Made by a program: the position numbers and the translations under genes. A stretch of DNA of 64,000 nucleotides from Verrucomicrobiota bacterium (GTDB lineage: Bacteria > Verrucomicrobiota > Verrucomicrobiia > Chthoniobacterales > Chthoniobacteraceae): positions 1-64,000 of the forward strand of contig VFJQ01000019.1 of the NCBI GenBank assembly GCA_009885995.1, read 5' to 3'. Shown here one piece after another: positions 7,553 through 15,980 of the stretch (position 1 is the stretch's first letter; each line of letters begins with the position of its first letter). The notes under the pieces were generated by a model that searched no databases, was not told the DNA's origin, and saw only the letters and a program-made list of their open reading frames with translations.

Positions 7553-9235
7553 ATGAACGCAGACCTCTTCGCTGGTCGCTACGAACTGCTCTACGAGGCG
7601 CCTCCCGGCGCCGCGGGCCGGCTTTTCGAGGCGCGCGATACGCAGACCGAAGAACGGGTCGCGCTCAAAGTCTTCCGCCGCGAACTCCCCGCGGACTGCC
7701 CCGAACGCACCGACCTCGATCACATCTTCGCGATCGCACAGGCCTGCGAACACCCGCGCATCGTCCGCCTATACTCCGCCGCCCTCGACGAGGGCTACCT
7801 CGTCCGCGAATGGATCCACGGCTTCCCGCTGATCGACCTGCTGCGCCGCCGCCGCGAGCTCCCATCCGTGGAAGTCGCCACGCTCCTTCACGACGTGGCC
7901 GAGACGATCGATGCCGCCGTCGCCGCCAATCTCGCCCCCACCGGCGATTTGCTCACGCGCCTCTTCGTCGGCTGGGATCGCAGCCTGCCGGCCGAGGAAC
8001 TCGTGCGCCTGCGCGGCGTGCCCGTCACCGAATGGCGTGGCTTCACCGTGAAGCTCAACCCGATGAGCATGAGCAGCCTCCTCCCGCTCTGCCCGGAGGA
8101 AACCATGAGCACGATGGTCTCTCCTCACGACGGTCAATCCGGCCCCATGCTCACGCCCTCCGTGGCCTTCGCCGAGACGATTCATCAGCTCCTCGGTGCG
8201 CCCCGGCGCTCCGGCCGGAACCGCCGCTACATCCCGCTCGGCACCTTGAACGAAGCCGGCAACGCCGTGCTCCGGCGCATCGTGGAAGGCGGCACACCGC
8301 CCGCGTCCTGCGTCGTCTTTTGGAAGGAGTTGCTCGACGCGACCGGCCTCGCCGCCCAGTCGCGCAAAGCTTCGCTCCCAGCGCCTCCACCACCGCCCAT
8401 CCTCCAAAACCCGCCCCCACCCAAACCCGTCGTGGCCCCACCGCCACTGCCGAAGCGCCGCACGCTTCGCATCCCCGACGCCTTCCTCGGCAACGTCCAA
8501 CCCGGCATCGCCCTCCGCCTCACGCCGCGCGACATCAGCTACACGCCGATCCAGATCATCGCCCGCCCCAGCTTCCGCATCGGCCGCTCGCTCTACCACT
8601 CCGACTTCGTCACGCGCGTGCTCCCCGAGACGCCGGAAAACGAAAAGCTCACCAAGGAACTCGGTCGTGTCCACGCGCTCGCCGAACTGAGCGGCGACTG
8701 GATTACCCTGCGCGACGGCAACGGCGAACAAGCCAGCGTCAACGGCTCCACCTTCGAGGGCCAGGCACTCTCCGCCGACAAGCTCACGCGCGTCAGCCAT
8801 CGCGGCATCCTCACGCTCTACCGCAACTACGAACTCGAAATCGTCCCGATGCTCGGCAGCAGCGACCTCGGCTGCCACATCGAAAACGAATCCGCCTGGC
8901 CCGGCCCTCCGCCCTCGCCCCGCGCGGTCACCGGCGCCGTCGTCTTTAGCCCAAAGCGCAACCAACCCTCGCTCCGTCAGTCCGCGTGGCTCTTCTCCCG
9001 CCTCGACTTCGCCCTCAGCCCGCGTGGCGAAGTGTCGTGGTGCGAAGCAGGCGCGCCACTCAGCCAGGCGAGCTTCCTCTACCACCGCGGCCATTTCTGG
9101 CTCGCCACCTTCGCGCCCCCGCCCGGCACCATCTTCCTCAACAGCGTCGAACTCCCGGGCGACGCCGCCGTCCCGCTCGCCTCCGGCCAGCCACTTCAAC
9201 TCGGCCAGGGAAATTATATCGTCGAGATTCAGTAG
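7553..9235 (+). CDS. Degenerate protein-kinase-like protein with FHA-like domain
   Basis: The 560-residue product begins with a Ser/Thr-kinase-like N-lobe: a YELLYEAPPGAAGRLFEA glycine-loop remnant and Lys39 in RVALKVF. Beyond this no HRD or DFG motif can be found; the region where they belong reads ANLAPTGDLLTRLFVGW. A proline-rich linker (about 275-310) leads to an FHA-like fold with FRIGRSLYHSD, GRVHA and SVNG, and a second beta-rich FHA-like module lies at the C-terminus. AGAGG six bases before ATG 7553 sets the start; the upstream ATG 7523 is less likely. It stands 81 bp before a second FHA pseudokinase. I infer a non-catalytic phospho-signalling scaffold. Confidence 0.7.
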   Translation: MNADLFAGRYELLYEAPPGAAGRLFEARDTQTEERVALKVFRRELPADCPERTDLDHIFAIAQACEHPRIVRLYSAALDEGYLVREWIHGFPLIDLLRRRRELPSVEVATLLHDVAETIDAAVAANLAPTGDLLTRLFVGWDRSLPAEELVRLRGVPVTEWRGFTVKLNPMSMSSLLPLCPEETMSTMVSPHDGQSGPMLTPSVAFAETIHQLLGAPRRSGRNRRYIPLGTLNEAGNAVLRRIVEGGTPPASCVVFWKELLDATGLAAQSRKASLPAPPPPPILQNPPPPKPVVAPPPLPKRRTLRIPDAFLGNVQPGIALRLTPRDISYTPIQIIARPSFRIGRSLYHSDFVTRVLPETPENEKLTKELGRVHALAELSGDWITLRDGNGEQASVNGSTFEGQALSADKLTRVSHRGILTLYRNYELEIVPMLGSSDLGCHIENESAWPGPPPSPRAVTGAVVFSPKRNQPSLRQSAWLFSRLDFALSPRGEVSWCEAGAPLSQASFLYHRGHFWLATFAPPPGTIFLNSVELPGDAAVPLASGQPLQLGQGNYIVEIQ

Positions 9236-9316
9236 CGCCACACGCGCGGGATCGTCGCGAAATCGTCGCCTTGTTGCGCATCGCGTTGGTTCGCGCTTTG
9301 CTCGGCTCACCTCGCG

Positions 9317-10579
9317 ATGCTCACCTCCTCCAGACGCCCACTCGAAGCTGTCGTCCGCGATCCGGAAGGTCGCCAGATCGCGCGCTGCCTGATCCGCCGC
9401 GGCCGTTACATCATCGGCCACGAGCAGAAGAACGAGATCGTCGTCGAAGAGCCGTCCGTCTCCGCTCGTCACGCCCGCCTCACCGTCGTCAGCGAAGACG
9501 AAATGTTCATCGAGGATCTCGAGAGCGCCAACGGCACGCGCGTCGCCGGCACTCCAGCCAATGGCTCCACACCCGTCGCCCCCGGCGCACGAGTCACCCT
9601 CGGCCTCTGCTCGCTCGATTTTCAGCGCGGCGGACTCCCCGCCGCCGTCTTCGCCCACCTGCCCGAGGGTTTCCTGCGCGAGACCCGCTACGATATCGGC
9701 GAGCCTGTCGTCGAAGGCACCACCAGCACCATCTTCAGCGCCTTCGACACCACTCTCGGGCGTGACGTCGCGATCAAAGTGCTCCGCCCCGAAAGCCAGG
9801 CGCAGATCGATCACGTCCTCCGCTTCATCCGCGAAGCCCAGATCACCAGCCAGCTCCAGCACCCCGGCATCCTCACCGTCTATGAGCTCGGCCTGAACAG
9901 CCGCAACCAGCTCTTCTACACGACCCATTTCGTCGAAGGCGGCACCCTCGGCGACGTGCTCGACTCGCTCAGCACCCGCGAACCCGGCGCCCCCGAGCGC
10001 TTCCCCCTCACGCGCCTCCTCGTCGCATTTCAGAAAATCTGCGACGCCATCGCCTACGCGCACTCCCGCGGCGTCGTCCACGCAGCGCTCCGTCCGGAAA
10101 CCGTCAACCTCGGCTTCTTCGGCGAAGTCATCGTCATCAGTTGGTGCTTCGCGCGGACTCTACCCTTCGACGCCGACGACCGCGAGATCCCCCGCCCCGT
10201 CACCGCCGCATCCAGCGAATCCGCCCCGCCGCTTTCCCCCTACACCGCGCCGGAAATCGCCGCCGAAGCGTGGGACTTCGTGAGCGCACGCACCGACGTT
10301 TATTCGCTCGGCTCGATCCTCTATCGCATGGTCACGCTTCATCGCCCGTTCACCTTTGAAGATCCCGCGCTCCTGCGCGACGCCATCACCCACGGCGACA
10401 TCCGCTCCCCCGCGCAATTCGCCAAGGAACCGCACCCGCACTGCCCCGGCGAACGCTACCCCGGCCAGCTCGTCGCCATCGCGCTCAAAGCCCTCAGCCT
10501 CGAACCCGCCGACCGCTTCCAAACCGTCCCCCATCTCCAGGCCGCCATCGCCACCTGGCAGCAAGGCCTCACGCACTAG
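9317..10579 (+). CDS. FHA domain-pseudokinase fusion protein
   Basis: The 420-residue product has an N-terminal FHA domain (about 20-105) with Gly34, SARHARL at 49-55 and ANGTRV at 71-76, the phosphothreonine-binding landmarks. A Ser/Thr kinase fold follows (125-415): VAIK Lys154, helix-C Glu173 in FIREAQI, YTAPEIA and DVYSLGSILYRM are conserved. The catalytic loop reads HAALRPETVN, with Ala257 in place of the catalytic Asp and Thr262 for the metal-binding Asn. The DFG triad is Ser275-Trp-Cys. Phosphotransfer therefore looks impossible by the usual mechanism. With the preceding gene it forms a pair of FHA pseudokinases. Confidence 0.88.
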   Translation: MLTSSRRPLEAVVRDPEGRQIARCLIRRGRYIIGHEQKNEIVVEEPSVSARHARLTVVSEDEMFIEDLESANGTRVAGTPANGSTPVAPGARVTLGLCSLDFQRGGLPAAVFAHLPEGFLRETRYDIGEPVVEGTTSTIFSAFDTTLGRDVAIKVLRPESQAQIDHVLRFIREAQITSQLQHPGILTVYELGLNSRNQLFYTTHFVEGGTLGDVLDSLSTREPGAPERFPLTRLLVAFQKICDAIAYAHSRGVVHAALRPETVNLGFFGEVIVISWCFARTLPFDADDREIPRPVTAASSESAPPLSPYTAPEIAAEAWDFVSARTDVYSLGSILYRMVTLHRPFTFEDPALLRDAITHGDIRSPAQFAKEPHPHCPGERYPGQLVAIALKALSLEPADRFQTVPHLQAAIATWQQGLTH

Positions 10580-10612
10580 CCAAGCCGCTGCGAGCTTGTA
10601 GCACGCGCCCCT

Positions 10613-11521
10613 ATGAGTCCTAAGAGGCGTATGCGTCCGATCCCACTCACCCGCTACCTCGCCACCCGCAGCCGACTCGTCGATCGCGCGCTCGACCGCT
10701 TCCTCCCCCGCGCCACCGCGAAGCCCTCCACGGTCCACAAAGCGATGCGCTACTCGCTCTTCGCCGGCGGCAAACGGATGCGCCCCGTGCTCACCCTAGC
10801 CGCCGCCGAGGCCTGCGGCGGCAAGATCGAGCGCGCCCTTCCCGCCGCGAGCGCCGTCGAGTGCATCCACACCTACTCGCTCATCCACGACGACCTCCCC
10901 TGCATGGACGACGACGACCTGCGTCGCGGTCGCCCGACCAATCACAAAGTTTTCGGCGAAGGCATCGCCGTCCTCGCCGGCGACGCGCTGCTCACCATCG
11001 CCTTTGAAATCCTCGCGCAAGCCGCGCCCACGCCGCGCTACTCCATCGCCGCCCAAATCCGCGAACTCGCCGACGCCGCCGGCAGCCGCTGGCTCATCGG
11101 CGGCCAGATCGCCGATCTCGAAGGCGAAGGCCGCAAGCTCACAGGCGCCGAGCTCCGCTACATCCACCGCTGCAAGACCGCCGCGCTGCTCACCAGTTCG
11201 CTGCGCCTCGGCGCCATGAGCGCCAACGCCACACCCGCGCAACTCAAAGCCATCACAGCCTTCGGCCAAAACCTTGGCCTCGCCTTCCAGGTCATCGACG
11301 ACATCCTCGACGTCACGCAGACCACCGAGAAACTCGGCAAGACCGCCGGCAAAGACATCGCCGCCACGAAGGCCACCTTCCCCGCCATCTACGGCCTGGA
11401 GAAGTCGCGCGCCGAAGCCCGCAAGCTCACCGCCGCCGCCCACACCGCGCTGAAACCGCTCCGAGAGAAAGCCACGCGCCTCCGCGAGATCGCCGACTAC
11501 CTCCTCGCCCGCGAATACTGA
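10613..11521 (+). CDS. Short-chain polyprenyl diphosphate synthase (FPP/GGPP type)
   Basis: The 302-residue product condenses isopentenyl diphosphate with allylic diphosphates. It shows the first Asp-rich motif in HDDLPCMDDDDLRRGRP and the second in VIDDILDVTQ, plus the GGKRMRPVL isoprenoid-binding motif near the N-terminus. The spacing (two extra residues, Pro-Cys, in the first Asp-rich motif) is the bacterial FPP/GGPP arrangement, as in IspA. The gene is followed after 2 bp by the vWA gene. Product chain length cannot be settled from sequence, so no ispA symbol is given. Confidence 0.93.
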   Translation: MSPKRRMRPIPLTRYLATRSRLVDRALDRFLPRATAKPSTVHKAMRYSLFAGGKRMRPVLTLAAAEACGGKIERALPAASAVECIHTYSLIHDDLPCMDDDDLRRGRPTNHKVFGEGIAVLAGDALLTIAFEILAQAAPTPRYSIAAQIRELADAAGSRWLIGGQIADLEGEGRKLTGAELRYIHRCKTAALLTSSLRLGAMSANATPAQLKAITAFGQNLGLAFQVIDDILDVTQTTEKLGKTAGKDIAATKATFPAIYGLEKSRAEARKLTAAAHTALKPLREKATRLREIADYLLAREY

Positions 11522-11523
11522 GC

Positions 11524-13236
11524 GTGCCGACCTTCACCGCCCTCTCCAGCGCCTGGCTTCTGCTGCTGACGATCCCGCTCGTCGTCTTCTACTTCCTCAA
11601 GCTCCGCCGCCCGCGCCACGTCATCCCGTCGCTCGTCCTCTGGCGCCAGGTCCTCGCCGATCAGCGCGTCAACTCCCCCTTCCAGCGCTTCAAGCGCAAC
11701 ATCCTCCTCCTCCTCCAACTCCTGCTCTTGCTGCTGCTGGTGCTCGCCGCGATGCAGCCCGTCCTCCGCCACGCGACCTCCGCCGCCACGCGCCTGCCTG
11801 TGCTCATCGACGTCTCCGCCAGCATGGCCGCGCTCGACAAACCCGGCGGCCAGTCCCGCCTCGACGCCGCCAAGGCGCGCGTCCGCGAACTCATCGACAA
11901 CCTCCCGCCCGACCAGCAAGTCAGCCTCATCGCCTTCGCGAAAACCGCGCGCCGCCTGACCGCGTTCACCAACAGCAAATCCGAACTGCGTGAAGCCCTC
12001 GCCGCGCTGCAAGTCGAAGACGTGCCCGGCGACCTCGACGAAGCCCTGCGCCTCGCCCAAGCCCTCGGCCGCAGCGAGACCTTCGATCGCGTGTGGCTGC
12101 TCAGCGACGGCAACTTCCCCGCACGCACGCAATTCGAACTCTCCTTCAACGTCGAGTTCCAGCGCGTCGCCCCCGGCGGCTCGAACTTCGGACTCACCGC
12201 CTGCAACGCCCGCCGCGATCTCGCCGGCGCGTGGGAAGTCTTCATCCAACTCGCCGGCAGCGCCGAAGCCGAGAGCACCACCGGCACCGTCGAGCTTCGC
12301 CAAAACGGAACCCTCGTCGGCAGCGAACGCGTCACCCTCGCCAAGGGCAGCGCCCCGCGCCTCAGCTTCCGCCTCACGAGCCGCGAAGCCGCCGAAGTCG
12401 AAGCCCGCTACATCCCCGAGGGCTTCGACTCGCTCGCCTCCGACAACTCCGCATCGCTGCACCTCCCCGCTCCGCGCCCGCTCAGCGCCTTCGTCCCCGA
12501 GTCGCTCACCAGCGCACGCCACGCACTCGCCGCGATCGAAGGCGTCGAACTCACCGACAATCAATCCGGCTACGACCTGCTGATCACCGACCGCGACGCC
12601 GACCTCGCCACCCCCGCGCGCGTCGTCGCCACCTTCGCCCTCATCCCCGAGGACCTGCGCCCGCTCATCACCATCGAGAAGGCGAACGCGCAAGCCATCG
12701 ACTGGCGCCGCGACTCCCCCGCGCTCCAGCACGTCAGCTTCGACGACGTGCTCCTCGCCGACGACCCCCGCTTCGCCCCCGGGATCACCGACACGCGCCT
12801 GCGCGAGCTCGGCTACGCCATCCTCGCCGACGCCCCGCGCGGCCCGCTCATCATCGAGAAGACGGACGCCGACCAGCAGCGCGTCCACCTCCTCTTCCAC
12901 CCCGACCGCTCCACCTTCGTCTATCGCGTCGGCTACCCCGTCTTCATCTCGAACCTCGTCCAGCTCGCCCTCCGCCGCGGCCAGCTCTCCGAAGTCGCCG
13001 CCGCGCAGACCGGCCCGCTCGCCCCGCGCGCGGGCAAAGACGCCGCGCTCCTCTCCGCCGCCGAGACTTCGCTCGCTGCCGTCGATCAGATCGAATTCGC
13101 CGAGCAACTCAAAGTCACCGCCGCGACCACGACTCCACGCGTGGACCGCTCGCTCTGGTGGCCCATCGCCTGCGCCGCCCTCGCCCTCCTCGCCGTCGAG
13201 TGGTGGTGGTTCAACCGCCGCGCCGTCCGCGCATGA
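11524..13236 (+). CDS. BatA-like protein with von Willebrand factor A domain
   Basis: The 570-residue membrane protein starts with two hydrophobic segments in the BatA N-terminal arrangement (LSSAWLLLLTIPLVVFYFLK and a Leu-rich helix near 60-80), with the conserved RRPRHVIPSLVLWR between them. A vWA domain follows (about 93-230) with the MIDAS sequence LIDVSASM. A C-terminal membrane segment (WWPIACAALALLAVEWWWF) anchors the end. Start is GTG 11524, 2 bp after the prenyl synthase stop; its TGA overlaps the next ATG as ATGA. BatA-type proteins usually work with MoxR ATPases; none is in the window. It heads the ABC-module region. Confidence 0.83.
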   Translation: MPTFTALSSAWLLLLTIPLVVFYFLKLRRPRHVIPSLVLWRQVLADQRVNSPFQRFKRNILLLLQLLLLLLLVLAAMQPVLRHATSAATRLPVLIDVSASMAALDKPGGQSRLDAAKARVRELIDNLPPDQQVSLIAFAKTARRLTAFTNSKSELREALAALQVEDVPGDLDEALRLAQALGRSETFDRVWLLSDGNFPARTQFELSFNVEFQRVAPGGSNFGLTACNARRDLAGAWEVFIQLAGSAEAESTTGTVELRQNGTLVGSERVTLAKGSAPRLSFRLTSREAAEVEARYIPEGFDSLASDNSASLHLPAPRPLSAFVPESLTSARHALAAIEGVELTDNQSGYDLLITDRDADLATPARVVATFALIPEDLRPLITIEKANAQAIDWRRDSPALQHVSFDDVLLADDPRFAPGITDTRLRELGYAILADAPRGPLIIEKTDADQQRVHLLFHPDRSTFVYRVGYPVFISNLVQLALRRGQLSEVAAAQTGPLAPRAGKDAALLSAAETSLAAVDQIEFAEQLKVTAATTTPRVDRSLWWPIACAALALLAVEWWWFNRRAVRA

Positions 13237-15035
13237 GGCTCGCCTGCCTCATCGCCGCCGCGCTGCTCAGCCTGCGCTCGCTCGCCGCCGATCTCACCGC
13301 CGAACTGACGCCCCTCGTCGCACAGCCGCGCCCCGCCGCACCCGAGTGGGTCGAAGTGAAGCTCACCTCGCGAGGCAGCGCCCTGCGCGAAGGCGCGCTG
13401 GAGTTCGAGCTGCACAGCGGCATCGAGCCGATCTACCGCTACCGCACGCACGACCTCGCGCTCACCGCCGGCACGCAGCGCATCCGTTTTCTCCTACCCG
13501 CCTCGCCACTGATCGGCGCATCCCCGGGCCGGCACTGGCGGCTCAGCTTCGTCGCCCGCGAGCGCACTATCGCACTCGGCGAGTTCGCCTCAACGCCGCG
13601 CCTGCACACCGGCCGCAGCCTTGTGCTCGGCGTCGTCCGCGGCGTCGCGAGCGGCGATCCCGCGACGTGGCAGGCGCTCCGCATCGAACGCCTCGCTTCC
13701 GCCAGCGACTCCGTCCTCGCCACCGCGCCCGTCTTCCTCGACCCCGACGACCTGCCCACCGACCCGCTCGGCTACTGCGCCTTCGACGCGCTGCTGCTCG
13801 AAGGCGATGCCCTCTCGCGTCTCCGCGAGAAGCCGCGCGCCGCCCTCGCGCGCTGGGTCCACGCGGGCGGCAGCCTCGCCATCGTCGCACCGCGCGGCAT
13901 CGACGAGACACACCTCGCCTTTCTCAACGCCCTCGCCGCACCCGACCCGCACTGGCGTCCGCTCACACAGCCCATCGCCGCGATCGCCACCGCCCGCGCA
14001 AATTTCGGCCGCCTCATCGTCGCCGCCGAACCGCCGCCCACCACACTCCCGGCCGAGTGGCGCCAGGCCGCCGGTTTCCTGTGGAAGCTGCGCGCCACTC
14101 CGCTGCGCACGCTCACCTCGACCGAGCGCTGGGCCGACTCCGATATCGACCGCAGGCAGCTCCAGTGGGGCGACTTCAGCTCCTCCTCCTCACTCGTCGA
14201 GCCGATCATCCCTATGCTCCTCCCCAGCAGCATCCGCCCGCTCCCGCCCGCAGTGCTCTGGACGATCCTCGCCGGTTTCCTCGTCGCCGTCGGGCCGCTC
14301 GATTGGTTCGTCCTCGGTCGATTCCGCCGCCGCCGGCTCACGTGGCTCGTCTTCCCATGCATCGCGATCGGCTGTGCCGCGCTCACCGTCGCACTCGCGC
14401 GCCGCTACCTCGGCACCACCGGACACAGCGCCAGCCTCATCGTCACGGACATCGGCGCCGACGGCACCGTGGTGCGCGAGACGCGCCTCCGGCTCACACT
14501 CCCCGCGAGCGAAGGCGAGCTGGCGACCTCGGTGGAAGCCGGCCTCTGCTCCCCGGTCTTCACGCAACACGATCATCGCGGCACCGCCCCGCTCGCGCGC
14601 TTCGCGGGCCAGTTCCCCGCGCGCTACCGCCTCACGCAGCCCGGCCGCCAGTGGTCGCCCGCGATCACGCGCACCACGAGCTTCGCGCCGGCGGAAGACA
14701 CGAGCGGCATCGTATGGCGCGAACCACCGATCCCGGTGCCCGGCGATTTCCTGCCGAGCCTCCGCGGCAAGACGCACGCGGGTCTCGACGTGTTCCGCCG
14801 CGGCGACCGGCGCTCGATCGAGTCCGGCCTCATCGAACTCGACTGGCGCAAGCACTCCGTCTTCGCGCCGGAGCGCGGCGCGTTTTGCGTGCTCTCCGGC
14901 GTGGCGCCGACCGGCTCGCCGTTTCTCGAAGACCTCGCCTGCCTCGACGAGAAAGCCGACGATCGCAGCCTCATCCTCGCCATCACCCGCGAAGGCGCGG
15001 ACATTCACCTCTGGCGCCGCCTTTTCCTCCACTGA
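13233..15035 (+). CDS. Signal-peptide membrane protein of ABC module 1
   Basis: The 600-residue product has a signal peptide (MRLACLIAAALLSLRSLAA), a large extracytoplasmic part (20-345), two membrane helices around a short basic loop (VLWTILAGFLVAVGPLDWF and WLVFPCIAIGCAALTVAL) and a second extracytoplasmic part. This topology, including a G-P motif at the end of the first helix, recurs in the gene at 17842, so the two look like distant paralogs. Start overlaps the vWA stop (ATGA) and the ABC ATPase follows after 3 bp. It probably forms the exported component of the transporter complex. No enzymatic motif is seen. Confidence 0.75.
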   Translation: MRLACLIAAALLSLRSLAADLTAELTPLVAQPRPAAPEWVEVKLTSRGSALREGALEFELHSGIEPIYRYRTHDLALTAGTQRIRFLLPASPLIGASPGRHWRLSFVARERTIALGEFASTPRLHTGRSLVLGVVRGVASGDPATWQALRIERLASASDSVLATAPVFLDPDDLPTDPLGYCAFDALLLEGDALSRLREKPRAALARWVHAGGSLAIVAPRGIDETHLAFLNALAAPDPHWRPLTQPIAAIATARANFGRLIVAAEPPPTTLPAEWRQAAGFLWKLRATPLRTLTSTERWADSDIDRRQLQWGDFSSSSSLVEPIIPMLLPSSIRPLPPAVLWTILAGFLVAVGPLDWFVLGRFRRRRLTWLVFPCIAIGCAALTVALARRYLGTTGHSASLIVTDIGADGTVVRETRLRLTLPASEGELATSVEAGLCSPVFTQHDHRGTAPLARFAGQFPARYRLTQPGRQWSPAITRTTSFAPAEDTSGIVWREPPIPVPGDFLPSLRGKTHAGLDVFRRGDRRSIESGLIELDWRKHSVFAPERGAFCVLSGVAPTGSPFLEDLACLDEKADDRSLILAITREGADIHLWRRLFLH

Positions 15036-15038
15036 ACC

Positions 15039-15980
15039 ATGTCCGACGCCCCGCTCGTCTCGGTCGAAAACCTCAACGTCACCTACGGCAAAACGCACGC
15101 CGTGCGCGATCTCAGCTTCACCATCCCACGCGGTGAAGTGTTCGGTTTCATCGGCCCGAACGGCGCCGGGAAGACCTCGACGATCAAGGTGCTCGCCACG
15201 CTGCTCAAACCCTCGTCCGGTCGCGCGACCATCGGCGGCGTCGATGTCGTCGCACAGCCCGAGCAGGCGCGGCGGCGCATCGGCTACATGCCGGATTTCT
15301 TCGGCGTGTATGACGACCTCAGCGCGCGCGAATACCTCCACTTCTTCGCCGCCGCCTACGCCATCGATCCCGCGCGGCGCGACGCCGTCGTGCGCGACGT
15401 GCTCGCACTGACCGACCTCACCGAGAAGACCGACGCGCCCGTCGATGCCCTCTCGCGCGGCATGAAGCAGCGCCTCGGTCTCGCCCGCGTGCTCCTGCAC
15501 GACCCCGACCTGCTGCTCCTCGACGAACCCGCGAGCGGCCTCGACCCACGCGCACGGATCGAGATGCGCGAGCTGCTCAAGGAGCTCCAGTCGCTCGGCA
15601 AGACCATCATCGTCTCCAGCCACATCCTCCACGAGCTCGGCCAATTTTGCACCAGCATCGGCATTATCGAAGCCGGGCGCATGATCGCCTGCGGCTCGCT
15701 GAACGAAATCTACCACGCGCTGAACCTGCGCCGCACGATCCACATCCAGCTCACCAATCCCTCGCCCGAGCTCGCGCAGAAAATCCGCGTGCTCGCCGGC
15801 GTCGCCGCCGTGGAGGAACACGCCGACCGCTACGTCGTGCAGCTCCACCAGGACGAACTCGCGCCCGAGGATCTGCTCGCCGCGATCGTCGCGCTCGGCG
15901 CCCGCGTCCGCATGTTCCAGCCCGACGCGATGGACATGGAGACCGCGTTCATGAAACTCACCGAGGGCAAGACCGCGTGA
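15039..15980 (+). CDS. ABC transporter ATP-binding protein, module 1
   Basis: The 313-residue ATPase has Walker A FIGPNGAGKTSTIK, the Q-loop equivalent in IGYMPDFFGVYDDL, the signature ALSRGMKQRLGLARVL, Walker B LLLLDEPASGLD and the switch His in IIVSSHILHEL. It belongs to the ABC-2 exporter type (CcmA/GldA-like). A C-terminal regulatory domain of about 90 residues follows the ATPase core. Its TGA overlaps the GTG start of the permease gene (GTGA), so the two are translationally coupled. The paralog at 19827 has the same architecture but carries an inserted repeat in its C-terminal domain. Confidence 0.93.
   Translation: MSDAPLVSVENLNVTYGKTHAVRDLSFTIPRGEVFGFIGPNGAGKTSTIKVLATLLKPSSGRATIGGVDVVAQPEQARRRIGYMPDFFGVYDDLSAREYLHFFAAAYAIDPARRDAVVRDVLALTDLTEKTDAPVDALSRGMKQRLGLARVLLHDPDLLLLDEPASGLDPRARIEMRELLKELQSLGKTIIVSSHILHELGQFCTSIGIIEAGRMIACGSLNEIYHALNLRRTIHIQLTNPSPELAQKIRVLAGVAAVEEHADRYVVQLHQDELAPEDLLAAIVALGARVRMFQPDAMDMETAFMKLTEGKTA

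Noticed and set aside
7769-10081. 770-codon antisense frame across the two pseudokinase genes
   Set aside because: It spans two genes and their spacer, shows shadow composition only and has no recognisable domain.
12093-13232. Upstream extension of the frame that holds the module-1 membrane protein
   Set aside because: The stretch is an Arg/Pro-rich shadow of the vWA gene; the signal peptide marks the true start at 13233.
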